From UBA4417 sp031550085 (lineage in GTDB: Bacteria; Bacteroidota; Bacteroidia; Bacteroidales; UBA4417): 64,000 bases of DNA. Shown piece by piece: positions 9,233 through 17,133 of this stretch. The translations under genes and the position numbers were made by a program. The notes beneath the pieces are model-generated. The model ran no database searches and was not told where the DNA came from. It was given only the letters and a program-made list of their open reading frames with translations. The stretch covers positions 4,771 to 68,770 of the forward strand of contig JAVBOY010000004.1 of assembly GCA_031550085.1 (NCBI GenBank). The letters are read 5' to 3'. Within the stretch, counting starts at the first letter, position 1. Every line of letters begins with the position of its first letter.

Positions 9233-9763
9233 TTATCTTACTTGATTGAGCGCAAGCACTCTTTTTGAAATTACATAATAGCTTCCAAATAAAACGGTGC
9301 AAAAGAACAGATCTCCCATAATTCCATTCAGGAAGAAGGGCAATCCGGCTATGTATGCTTGCATCAGCCCGGCAACGTTCATGGGGTAAGGCATCATTTG
9401 GGTCATCCAGGTACCGAAATTCGTTACCAGGAAAAACAACGTCGAGGATGCCAAGGACATAGCAACCACATTGACCACCTTTACATTCCGGCGTAAAACA
9501 AAACCCAAAGCAACGATTGCAATAAACGCAACATAAACCCAAATCATCGTTGCATGAAAGCCGATAAAAAGGTCGCTGACAAACATAGCGGCTATCGGAA
9601 GCAAAAACGCCAACTCTTTCCGTTTGATATAAGTTCCTCCAAACAATGCCATCGCTGCCAACGGGGTAAAGTTCGGCCAATGCGGGATGAATCTCAAAAC
9701 AGCTGCCAATAGTACCAAAGCGGCGATAAAAAAGAATTGCGATTTAAAGATTTTTGTATTCAT
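9233..9763 (-). CDS. DUF6580-family integral membrane protein
   Basis: The 176-residue protein has about five hydrophobic segments and the family signature RFIPHWPNFTPLAAMALFGG (residues 24-43), followed by a SDLFIGFH motif (63-70). Members are small inner-membrane proteins of Bacteroidota and other bacteria, sometimes compared with substrate-binding (S) components of ECF vitamin transporters; that comparison is from memory and weak. No vitamin gene or riboswitch is seen beside it. A TATCTTTG box on the minus strand (9792-9799) may be its -7 element. A longer frame on the same strand (to 9045) lacks these features and is a shadow. Confidence 0.8.
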   Translation of the reverse strand: MNTKIFKSQFFFIAALVLLAAVLRFIPHWPNFTPLAAMALFGGTYIKRKELAFLLPIAAMFVSDLFIGFHATMIWVYVAFIAIVALGFVLRRNVKVVNVVAMSLASSTLFFLVTNFGTWMTQMMPYPMNVAGLMQAYIAGLPFFLNGIMGDLFFCTVLFGSYYVISKRVLALNQVR

Positions 9764-10125
9764 TTGGTTCGTTAAGTTTTTAATTAGGCGGCAAAGATAG
9801 TGAAATCCTTAGAAATTTATCCGTTATGCAAAAATTTATTGGGAAAACAAACGAGTGAAATTTCGAACAATATGAGCGGGCCACAAAGATTTTGTCACGA
9901 TCCGGTTTACAAAGCGGCATCCCCACGAAACTTTTTGGAGAAGATTTAGAATCTGTAAAAAAAAACAGAAAGAATTCTTTTTGACAAGATTAACAGGAAA
10001 GGAGGTATTCAAAAAGTCAAAAAACATCACCACAAGGAGCACAAAAAAATCTTGCAGAAAGGATACAATTGCATGAAAATAAAACTGTTAACTTTGTACT
10101 CTTTGTATAAACTTCGTGTTTTGTG
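9764..10125. other. Non-coding A+T-rich region with degenerate ACAAAG-type repeat
   Basis: No gene is supported here. The segment 10029-10127 begins ACCACAA and ends TTGTGGT. It contains GAGCACAAA and ACTTTGTACTCTTTGT words, resembling the degenerate ACACAAAG/CTTTGTG repeats dispersed between genes in many Bacteroidota. The short frame at 9836-10042 (minus) has no family features. Confidence 0.5.
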
Positions 10126-10159
10126 GTAAAAAAAACTCTTTTTGAGCAGCCTCAAAAAG
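10126..10159 (-). terminator. Intrinsic terminator of the DUF4256 operon
   Basis: On the minus strand CTTTTTGAG (complement of 10151-10159) pairs perfectly with CTCAAAAAG (complement of 10138-10146) across a 4-nt loop and is followed by AG and a run of eight T. It lies 41 bp past the DUF4256 stop. Confidence 0.8.
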
Positions 10160-10199
10160 CAGTTGTACCAGCCATATAAAGATCAAGTTCTCAGGTTTT

Positions 10200-10769
10200 T
10201 CAAACTCTTAGCACCGCACGAAATGCCCTGACGCTATAATAAGAAGGGGCGCTGTTGTGAAACACAAAAACCTGCCCGTAACGGTATTCGGCAAAGAGGG
10301 CGCCTCCAAGCTTCCGGATACCGGAAGGCGTTAGGATCCAACTCGACGTTTTCGTATCGAACGTTCCCAATCGCTGCAACTCCCGGTATTGTTCTTCTGT
10401 CAGCAATTCGATCCCTATGGCCGCCGCCAGGTCTATCGCATTGTTTTCCGGCGGATGTTCTTTCCGTGATTCCTGCGCTTCCCGGTCGTAACAAACATTC
10501 CGGCGTCCTTTGGGCGTCTCGGCCGAACAATCGAAAAAAAGATATTCCCCCGTCTTTTCATCATAGCCGGCCACATCGGGTTCTCCGCCGGTCCGTTCCA
10601 TTTCGTTCAGCGACCACAGCTTTTCCGGATCCGCTTCCAACTTTGCTTGAATGCCGCTCCAGTCAAGATTGCTGTGGCGTCTTTTGTTTTTCTCAAAACG
10701 GGTTTTCAACGTTTTGAGCAGTTCCTCACGCTGAGCTGAAGTCAATATTTTAGGTTCATTATTCTGCAT
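10200..10769 (-). CDS. DUF4256 domain-containing protein
   Basis: The 189-residue soluble protein matches the DUF4256 family over its whole length. Typical features are an N-terminal LLKTLKTRFEKNKRRH helix, WSLNEMERTGGEPDV (residues 53-67), FFDCSAETPKGRRNVCYD (78-95), and a C-terminal SWILTPSGIRKLGGALF followed by RYGQVFVFHNSAPSYYSVRAF. The function of the family is unknown. It starts 24 bp after the methyltransferase stop, reading the same way, so the two are probably one transcript. Confidence 0.88.
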   Translation of the reverse strand: MQNNEPKILTSAQREELLKTLKTRFEKNKRRHSNLDWSGIQAKLEADPEKLWSLNEMERTGGEPDVAGYDEKTGEYLFFDCSAETPKGRRNVCYDREAQESRKEHPPENNAIDLAAAIGIELLTEEQYRELQRLGTFDTKTSSWILTPSGIRKLGGALFAEYRYGQVFVFHNSAPSYYSVRAFRAVLRV

Positions 10770-10793
10770 TCCTTTTCATTGTATGCGTTTATT

Positions 10794-11609
10794 TCAGCTT
10801 TTCTTAGTCGCTACAAGGGAATAAACCATCGGAATTTTATCATCCAAATGGGCAATCCGGTATTTTTTCGGTTCGATTTCGATCGTTTTTTCAAAACAGT
10901 TGTACGGAGAGTAATCAAATTCATCGAATGATTCTATTTCAAGCCCGTTTTTCAGAAGGCTGTTGATTACTTCGCTCAGGCTGTGGTTCCACATCACATA
11001 CTCCTGACTTATGCCGGCATTCCGGTCTGTATACGTCCCGCTTAAGGTTTCTACAATAGCTCCCGTATTGAAATAGTTGTACTTTATTTTTTCAAAATAA
11101 TCATCGAACATCCAAACCACCGGATGAAATTCCACAAACACAAACTTGCCGCCGGGCTTCAGGAAGCGGGAAACGATGTTTGCCCATTTATCCAAATCGG
11201 GCAACCAGCCAATTGTTCCGTAACTGGTGAACACCACATCGAAGCTCTTGTCCAAATAATCGGGCAAATCGTAAAGATCACAGCAAATAAAGGTTGCTGC
11301 AGCATTTACGTTAGCTGCAAGTTCTTTCGCCTTCGCAATCGCCTGGTCCGATAAGTCCACGCCGGTAACCTCCGCTCCAAGCCAATGCAAGGATATGGTA
11401 TCCTGTCCGAAATGGCATTGCAAATGCAAGACGGATTTGCCATGGATGTCCCCTAATCGATTTAATTCGATGTCGTTTAAAGAAGTATTTCCTTTCACAA
11501 AATGATCCAGGTTATAGAACTCCGATTTTGCATGGATTTCGGTCCGTTTGTTCCAGGATTGCCGGTTGATTTCAATGTAATTCAAGGCGGTGTTTGCTTT
11601 ATTTTCCAT
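10794..11609 (-). CDS. Class I SAM-dependent methyltransferase
   Basis: The 271-residue cytoplasmic protein has a Rossmann methyltransferase core. Motif I is VLHLQCHFGQDTISL (residues 60-74), an acidic residue that binds SAM ribose follows in GVDLS (82-86), then motif II DVVFTSYGTIGWL (124-136) and LKPGGKFVFVEFHPVVW (150-166). The glycine-poor motif I with HFGQDT is typical of a methyltransferase_11-like subgroup common in Bacteroidota. The substrate is unknown. It is followed by DUF4256, probably in one operon. Confidence 0.85.
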   Translation of the reverse strand: MENKANTALNYIEINRQSWNKRTEIHAKSEFYNLDHFVKGNTSLNDIELNRLGDIHGKSVLHLQCHFGQDTISLHWLGAEVTGVDLSDQAIAKAKELAANVNAAATFICCDLYDLPDYLDKSFDVVFTSYGTIGWLPDLDKWANIVSRFLKPGGKFVFVEFHPVVWMFDDYFEKIKYNYFNTGAIVETLSGTYTDRNAGISQEYVMWNHSLSEVINSLLKNGLEIESFDEFDYSPYNCFEKTIEIEPKKYRIAHLDDKIPMVYSLVATKKS

Positions 11610-11808
11610 TATCGTTTTCTTTTGTGTTTCCCCATTCGGGCTTACGCTGAGCCGGTGTCTGTTTTCGAAGCACTCAATGGTATGACTACAACAACCAAGA
11701 CGAGATTTTAGCCCAGCGGAAGATCCAAAAAATTTAGTTGGTTTAAAAATGCGCGAATCAAAACAAAACTACAAAATTCCGGACGTTATGCAAATCGTGA
11801 AAAACCAT

Positions 11809-11839
11809 TTTGAATTATCAGATAAAAACGGCAACTTTG
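11809..11839 (+). promoter_or_regulatory. Putative ndh promoter
   Basis: TTTG (11809-11812) is followed after exactly 19 nt by CAACTTTG (11832-11839), one mismatch from TAnnTTTG. This predicts a leader of roughly 100 nt before the start at 11944. The rest of the 11610-11943 gap holds no other gene. Confidence 0.55.
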
Positions 11840-11869
11840 TACGAAAATATGAACCTTTTGAAAGGCCCC

Positions 11870-11887
11870 TTGTTACTTCGGTAACAA
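11870..11887 (+). promoter_or_regulatory. UUCG-capped hairpin in the ndh leader
   Basis: TTGTTAC (11870-11876), TTCG and GTAACAA (11881-11887) form a perfect 7-bp stem closed by the very stable cUUCGg tetraloop. It is not followed by a T tract, so it is a leader structure rather than a terminator. Confidence 0.55.
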
Positions 11888-11943
11888 TCCATTTTCCGTA
11901 TCGGAATTTAATTTCAAAAAACAAATAAGCCCAAGGCAACTTC

Positions 11944-13254
11944 ATGAATAGCAATATTCCAAATACCGGACAAAAACGGGTAGTCATCGCAGGCGGCGGT
12001 TTTGCCGGCTTGAAACTGGCCCACAAACTTTCAAAAAGCAACTTCCAGGTTGTTCTTATTGACAAAAACAATTACCATCAATTTCAACCCCTTTATTATC
12101 AGGTAGCTACTGCAGGACTGGAACCCAGTTCCATTTCATTCCCCTTGCGGAAAGTTTTCCAGAACTCAAAAAATGTGTTCATCCGTTTGGCCGAAATCTT
12201 GTCGGTGGATCCCTTTGAAAAATTGATCCATACCACCATCGGAAAAGTTTCTTACGACTATTTGGTGTTGGCCTTGGGGACCACGACCAATTTCTTTGGC
12301 AACCATCAATTGGAAGAGAATTCGATTCCCATGAAATCGGTTGCAGAAGCTTTGGCTTTAAGAAACCAGATCCTGCAGAATTTCGAGGACGCCCTTACCT
12401 CCAATGACGACAAAGAGCTGGAGCAGTTGATCACGCTTGTTGTAGTAGGCGGCGGGCCGACAGGAGTCGAGGTTTCGGGTACCTTGGCCGAAATGCGGAA
12501 ATACATTCTGCCGAAAGACTATCCCGAAATCGATTTTTCGAAAATGCAAATCCACTTATTGGAAGCAGGCGACCGCCTTCTGGCGGGAATGAGTGAAAAG
12601 TCTTCGAAAAAAGCGCACAAATACCTGAAGCGCTTGGGTGTTACGATTCATACGAATTGCCAGGTATTGGAATACGACGGCGAACGGGTTTTAATGAAAA
12701 ACGATGATCCCATCCATTGTAAAATCTTGTTGTGGGCCGCCGGTGTTACCGGAAATCTTATTGAAGGATTGCCCAAAACGGTTTTCACCCGGGGCAACCG
12801 CTTGAAAGTAAACGCTTTTAATCAAGTAGAAGGCTTCGATGATATTTTTGCGCTGGGCGACATCGCATTCATGACCGAAAAAAAATATCCCAACGGGCAC
12901 CCGCAAATGGCGCAACCGGCTATTCAACAGGCAAAGCTGTTGGCAAAAAATCTTCAACAGATCGAAAAGAAAAAGAGTTTAAAGCCTTTCCATTACACCA
13001 ACAAAGGAACCATGGCTACCATCGGCCGGAATTTGGCTGTGGTCGACCTGCCGTTTATTCATTTCTACGGCTTCTTTGCCTGGGTTACCTGGATGTTTGT
13101 CCACCTGATGGCCATTGTCGGCGTAAAAAACCGGCTGATGATTTTTATCAATTGGTTCTGGAATTACGTCACCTACGACCAGTCGCTGCGGTTGATCATA
13201 AAACCGTTTCTCAGGAACAAGCTAAAGAAAGCAGAAGAGTTAAAGCATTCCTAA
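11944..13254 (+). CDS. ndh: Type II NADH:quinone oxidoreductase
   Basis: NDH-2 oxidises NADH and passes electrons to quinone at the inner face of the cytoplasmic membrane without pumping protons. The 436-residue protein has the FAD-binding VVIAGGGFAGLKLA loop (residues 13-26), the YQVATAGLEP quinone-site segment (53-62), the NADH-binding VVVGGGPTGVEVSGTLAE loop (about 165-182), and FALGDIAF with the FAD-contacting Asp (about 300-307). The C-terminal hydrophobic amphipathic region suits peripheral membrane attachment. Length is normal. It converges on the BNR-propeller gene, sharing a hairpin terminator. Confidence 0.92.
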   Translation: MNSNIPNTGQKRVVIAGGGFAGLKLAHKLSKSNFQVVLIDKNNYHQFQPLYYQVATAGLEPSSISFPLRKVFQNSKNVFIRLAEILSVDPFEKLIHTTIGKVSYDYLVLALGTTTNFFGNHQLEENSIPMKSVAEALALRNQILQNFEDALTSNDDKELEQLITLVVVGGGPTGVEVSGTLAEMRKYILPKDYPEIDFSKMQIHLLEAGDRLLAGMSEKSSKKAHKYLKRLGVTIHTNCQVLEYDGERVLMKNDDPIHCKILLWAAGVTGNLIEGLPKTVFTRGNRLKVNAFNQVEGFDDIFALGDIAFMTEKKYPNGHPQMAQPAIQQAKLLAKNLQQIEKKKSLKPFHYTNKGTMATIGRNLAVVDLPFIHFYGFFAWVTWMFVHLMAIVGVKNRLMIFINWFWNYVTYDQSLRLIIKPFLRNKLKKAEELKHS

Positions 13255-13256
13255 AC

Positions 13257-13290
13257 AAAAAAGAGTGGGAAAACCCACTCTTTTTTGTTT
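13257..13290. terminator. Bidirectional terminator between ndh and the BNR-propeller gene
   Basis: AAAAAAGAGTGGG and CCCACTCTTTTTT form a long stem around an AAAA loop (13270-13273), with T tracts on both strands. It sits in the 48-bp gap between the convergent genes. Confidence 0.85.
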
Positions 13291-13302
13291 TTATCCTGTT
13301 CA

Positions 13303-15900
13303 TTATTTCGCAACCACGACTTTTTGGGAAACTTTCTCGTGTTTGGATTTATACACGACCGTGTAAACGCCGTTGGGGATGGATCCCAGATTGATCGGGA
13401 TTTCCTCGGATGTGACAATCCGGCGTTCGGGTGTTTTGTATATGGTTTTTCCATTCAAATCGAGTACGGTAATGGTGTAATCGGTTGGTTTTTGGATTTT
13501 TATTTTGCAACTGAAATGTCCCGGATTGGGATTGGGAAGAACCACAAACGTCGATTCTTTCAACGGCAACGGTTTCACCGCAACAATGCTGTTGATTTGC
13601 GATTCCCACAATCCCCGGCCGTACGAGCAAGCACGGATGGCATCATCCTTAAGGGTCGCTCCATAATAAAAATCGATTTCCCGGATATCAATATTTGTGG
13701 GCAATCCGTTGGAATATAACTCCCATCCGGTAGAATCCGTTCCTTGCCAAACACCTGCCGATGTGGCTAAAAATAATCGAGAATCTTCCCCCCGGTTGTA
13801 AAACGAAATATCGTTGATATAAATATCCGCCAGATTTTGGGTAATATCCGTCCAGGTAACTCCCTTATCGCTTGATTTAAAAACCTGGTTTCCCCCGACA
13901 ACATAAACTATATTCGAATCAATCGGATGGGTTTCGATTCCATTGATCGTGCTGAGTGACACATTGGCGGATAAATTTTCCCAAACCGGACTGGCGATCA
14001 TGGCATTCGGCGTACGGAACAAATTGCCGCCCCGGGATGCATACAACATCGAAGGGCTTGACATGGACGTCTTAAGCACATCCATTTTAGCGTACGTCCG
14101 GATATCCGGAGAGATGTTCGTCCATTGAGGAGAATAGGCTTTGACATTATTACACCTCCAAACGCTGTTGTAACCGATGAACATCACATTCGGATTGGTT
14201 GGATGCAACGTGTATGGAGTTACCCAGTTTCCTTCTTCGTCGATACCGCCGACATTCATACCGGCAACCATCCCATCATCCATGTTATAGTGAGTCCGGG
14301 TGATCCGGCCGTAATAAATGCTATAATAGGCATAACTTTCGTCACTATAATCAATGATGCACTCCATGCCATCTCCCCCGCCGGTTGCCAGCCAGGTACC
14401 GTCCTGGTAGGTATAGGTTCCATTATCCTGAAAACCGGTAATGACCTGTTCTTTCGATTGTTTGCTTTGGCTTAATTTGTACATCTGTCCGATTACCATG
14501 CCTTCCGTACGATCCGTCCAAGAAGCGCCTCCGTCGGTCGAAAAATGAAGCCCGCCATCGGTGCAAGCCCACAGCGTTCCATTGGGGGCATATGCCAAAT
14601 AATGCCAGTCCGCATGTACCTCTGCCACGCCACAGTCACCATACCAATGTGCGATAATGTCCCAGTTTTTCCCGGCATCTGACGACATCCAGCAATCAAC
14701 GCCACCCACGTACACCAAATTGGTATCCGCAGGATCCACCGCCAGAGCTAAATCGTACCAGCCTTGCCCGCCGCTGCCGTTTCCGTAGCATGTCCAGTCC
14801 AAGATGTTGGGAGAAGCAGATTTTCGCACAAAAGAATCACCCTGATTGTACGATTTGTACACACCGCCATAGCTTTGGTCGGATCTTGAGAATAAAATAT
14901 ACACACAAGACGGATCTTTAGGCGATACGGCCAATATGCTCCGGGATGTCGATGTCGGGAAATTAGATTGGACTATTCTCGTAAAATTTTCCCCTCCATC
15001 GATCGAACGGTAAAACTGGCTTTTCAAAGATGCATAAACCACATCAGGATTGGCCGGGTTAAAGCAAATATCTTTGCATTGCACGCTGGATGAATTGGTC
15101 CAGGTAAGTCCTCCGTCGATGCTTTTAAAGATCCCTTTGTCGCTGGTAGCAATAAGTGTCGTCGGAACAGAAGGATGCTGAAGCATATCGAATATTTGCG
15201 CCTCCCCGATTCCGGAACTGCTCTGAGCCCAGGTCAACCCGCCGTCGGTACTTTTGTAAACACCCATTCCCGGAGCATCGCCGGCATCCCGGTCTCCGGT
15301 TCCGATATAGATGTTGTTGGGATTGGAATAGTCAACGATAATGGCTGAAACACCCAACGACTCCAACCGGTCGGTATGCGTTTCCCATGAGAACCCCAAA
15401 TCATCGGACACCCACAAACCGCCCGAAGGAGAACCTACATAAATTTTTTGCGGGTTGGTCGGATGGAAAGCGATGGTATTCAGGCGTCCCAATCCTTGGT
15501 AACCCGGATAGTCGGGAACCCGGTCGGGGCCTAAGCAGGTCCAATTGCCGCCTTGTTCTTTTGTCGATTTTGCAGAATTTGCAAAATAAGCTTTCATGGC
15601 ATGCGCCGTCGCATTTTTATCGGGTTTTACCCCGTCTTTCGAAACGCGCTGACGCATAATATATTCCCAACGTTTAAAGGATTTCCAACCCGTGCCTTTC
15701 GTCATTTCCCGGTCTTTCCAATACAAATCGAATGCCCGTTGCGTAGCAAAAAAATTGGCATCCGGATCTTGCATCATATCCACCCAATAAGGGGTGTTGG
15801 CCGTATCGTTTACTTGCTTGTCGTTGGCTACCGGGCTTTGTGCAAAGCTCAGTGCGGCGAAACAAAGTAAAAACAGGCTTAGTAAAATAGTGCTTTTCAT
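13303..15900 (-). CDS. T9SS-secreted BNR/sortilin-like beta-propeller protein
   Basis: The 865-residue protein has a signal peptide (MKSTILLSLFLLCFAALSFAQ), then a long propeller domain with repeated Asp-box motifs of the S-x-D-x-G-x-x-W type: STDGGLTW, SIDGGLTW, SIDGGENF, SSDAGKNW, STDGGASW and SSDKGVTW. This is the VPS10/sortilin-like or exo-alpha-sialidase-like fold. I see no sialidase catalytic arginine triad that I would trust, so an enzyme activity is not claimed. The C-terminal about 80 residues (VLPNPNPGHFSC to KVSQKVVVAK) form a type A T9SS sorting domain, so the protein should be surface-attached or secreted. It is monocistronic. Confidence 0.9.
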   Translation of the reverse strand: MKSTILLSLFLLCFAALSFAQSPVANDKQVNDTANTPYWVDMMQDPDANFFATQRAFDLYWKDREMTKGTGWKSFKRWEYIMRQRVSKDGVKPDKNATAHAMKAYFANSAKSTKEQGGNWTCLGPDRVPDYPGYQGLGRLNTIAFHPTNPQKIYVGSPSGGLWVSDDLGFSWETHTDRLESLGVSAIIVDYSNPNNIYIGTGDRDAGDAPGMGVYKSTDGGLTWAQSSSGIGEAQIFDMLQHPSVPTTLIATSDKGIFKSIDGGLTWTNSSSVQCKDICFNPANPDVVYASLKSQFYRSIDGGENFTRIVQSNFPTSTSRSILAVSPKDPSCVYILFSRSDQSYGGVYKSYNQGDSFVRKSASPNILDWTCYGNGSGGQGWYDLALAVDPADTNLVYVGGVDCWMSSDAGKNWDIIAHWYGDCGVAEVHADWHYLAYAPNGTLWACTDGGLHFSTDGGASWTDRTEGMVIGQMYKLSQSKQSKEQVITGFQDNGTYTYQDGTWLATGGGDGMECIIDYSDESYAYYSIYYGRITRTHYNMDDGMVAGMNVGGIDEEGNWVTPYTLHPTNPNVMFIGYNSVWRCNNVKAYSPQWTNISPDIRTYAKMDVLKTSMSSPSMLYASRGGNLFRTPNAMIASPVWENLSANVSLSTINGIETHPIDSNIVYVVGGNQVFKSSDKGVTWTDITQNLADIYINDISFYNRGEDSRLFLATSAGVWQGTDSTGWELYSNGLPTNIDIREIDFYYGATLKDDAIRACSYGRGLWESQINSIVAVKPLPLKESTFVVLPNPNPGHFSCKIKIQKPTDYTITVLDLNGKTIYKTPERRIVTSEEIPINLGSIPNGVYTVVYKSKHEKVSQKVVVAK

Positions 15901-16089
15901 AATTAAAATAATTGAAGGGTTTTTTCTGCGATAAAAGTAGACAAAATAATTTGTATAAAAAAACGTTAAAAAGACGATTTTGCGTCTGTTTCAATGTTTT
16001 TACAGTTCATTTCTTACGTAAATCATATTTGTACCTTATTTTTGTTCTATCGTTTTCCATCGTTTTTATTTGACTTTTTATCCTGATTT

Positions 16090-17133
16090 ATGCAAAGTTC
16101 CCGACAAGAAATCAGCTATATCAACAGCATGAAAGCCATCGGCATGTTTTTGGTGGCCTTTGCCCACCTGGAAGTTCCCGCACTTTCTTCGCTGTTTATC
16201 AATAGCTTCAGCATGCCTTTGTTTTTTGCCGTTTCCGGTTTTTTGATTTCAACGAAAACGTATTCCTTCAAAACATTTCTGGGTAAAAAGGCGAAAACGC
16301 TTTTGATTCCTTATGTTTTCTTTGCGTCGGTGACCTTTTGTTTCTGGTTCTTTTTGGAACGGAAGTTTGGAAATGTGCCTTCGGATGTTCCTGTAACAAA
16401 CTATTTGACCGGCATTGCCTTAGCCATTCCGGACAAGGCTTATTTAGGGTTCAACATTCCCATCTGGTTTTTGCCTTCGCTTTTTTGTGCCGAAATATTG
16501 TTTTTCCTTATCCACAAGTATCTTGGCAAGTATTCGATTGCCATCTGTGTCGTTTTTTTCGGAATCGGCATGGCGCTCAAGGCCTGGCTTCCGTTCCGTC
16601 TACCTTACGGACTGGATGTGGCCTGTTTCGCCTTGATTTTTTTAGAAACGGGGTATTTCTTGCAAACCAAAAACAGCATTCAAAAATATATTTCCGGCCG
16701 CCCGTGGGCCGCCAATCTTTTTTACGGTTTGGCATTCGCCGCGGTCACCTTTATCGTGGCATCCCTGAACGACGAAAACGGGCATGTGAACATGTATTTG
16801 TGTTCGTTCAACAACTACTTGCTATTCCTTGTAACGGCCTTTGCCGGTGTGTTTAGCCTGTTTTTCCTGGGGAATTGCATTCCGAAAAACAAAATCAGCG
16901 ATTTTTTCGGACGAAATACCCTGGTAATTTTAGGCTTTCACCTGATGATGTTCAGCCTGATCAAAGGCGTTTTGCATTTCCTGTTCAAAATGGATTTATC
17001 AATATTTTTCGACGCATTCTTTTTAAATTTGGCGTTAAATATCGCGGCCTTTATCTTGTTTATTCCGGTCATTATCGGACTCAACCGCTATGTACCGTTC
17101 CTGTTGGGACGCCCTTATAAAGCACGATCATGA
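16090..17133 (+). CDS. Acyltransferase 3 family membrane protein
   Basis: The 347-residue protein has about ten hydrophobic segments and the acyltransferase-3 (OafA/YrhL) layout: an N-terminal SYINSMKAIGMFLVAFAHLE segment with the conserved His (residue 27 region), then a SMPLFFAVSGFLIS helix (about 43-56). Family members acylate surface sugars or lipid-linked glycans using a cytoplasmic acyl donor. The gene overlaps the next by 4 nt (ATGA), implying translational coupling with a phosphoethanolamine transferase and a joint role in modifying lipid A or another envelope glycan. The acceptor cannot be read from sequence. Confidence 0.88.
   Translation: MQSSRQEISYINSMKAIGMFLVAFAHLEVPALSSLFINSFSMPLFFAVSGFLISTKTYSFKTFLGKKAKTLLIPYVFFASVTFCFWFFLERKFGNVPSDVPVTNYLTGIALAIPDKAYLGFNIPIWFLPSLFCAEILFFLIHKYLGKYSIAICVVFFGIGMALKAWLPFRLPYGLDVACFALIFLETGYFLQTKNSIQKYISGRPWAANLFYGLAFAAVTFIVASLNDENGHVNMYLCSFNNYLLFLVTAFAGVFSLFFLGNCIPKNKISDFFGRNTLVILGFHLMMFSLIKGVLHFLFKMDLSIFFDAFFLNLALNIAAFILFIPVIIGLNRYVPFLLGRPYKARS

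Noticed and set aside
9045..9680. 211-codon minus-strand frame overlapping the DUF6580 gene
   Set aside because: It runs through the terminators of both neighbouring genes and lacks the membrane helices and family motif seen in the other frame.
13303..15900. Active sialidase
   Set aside because: Asp-box repeats are present, but I cannot identify the arginine triad and nucleophilic Tyr needed for sialidase activity, so only a propeller is called.
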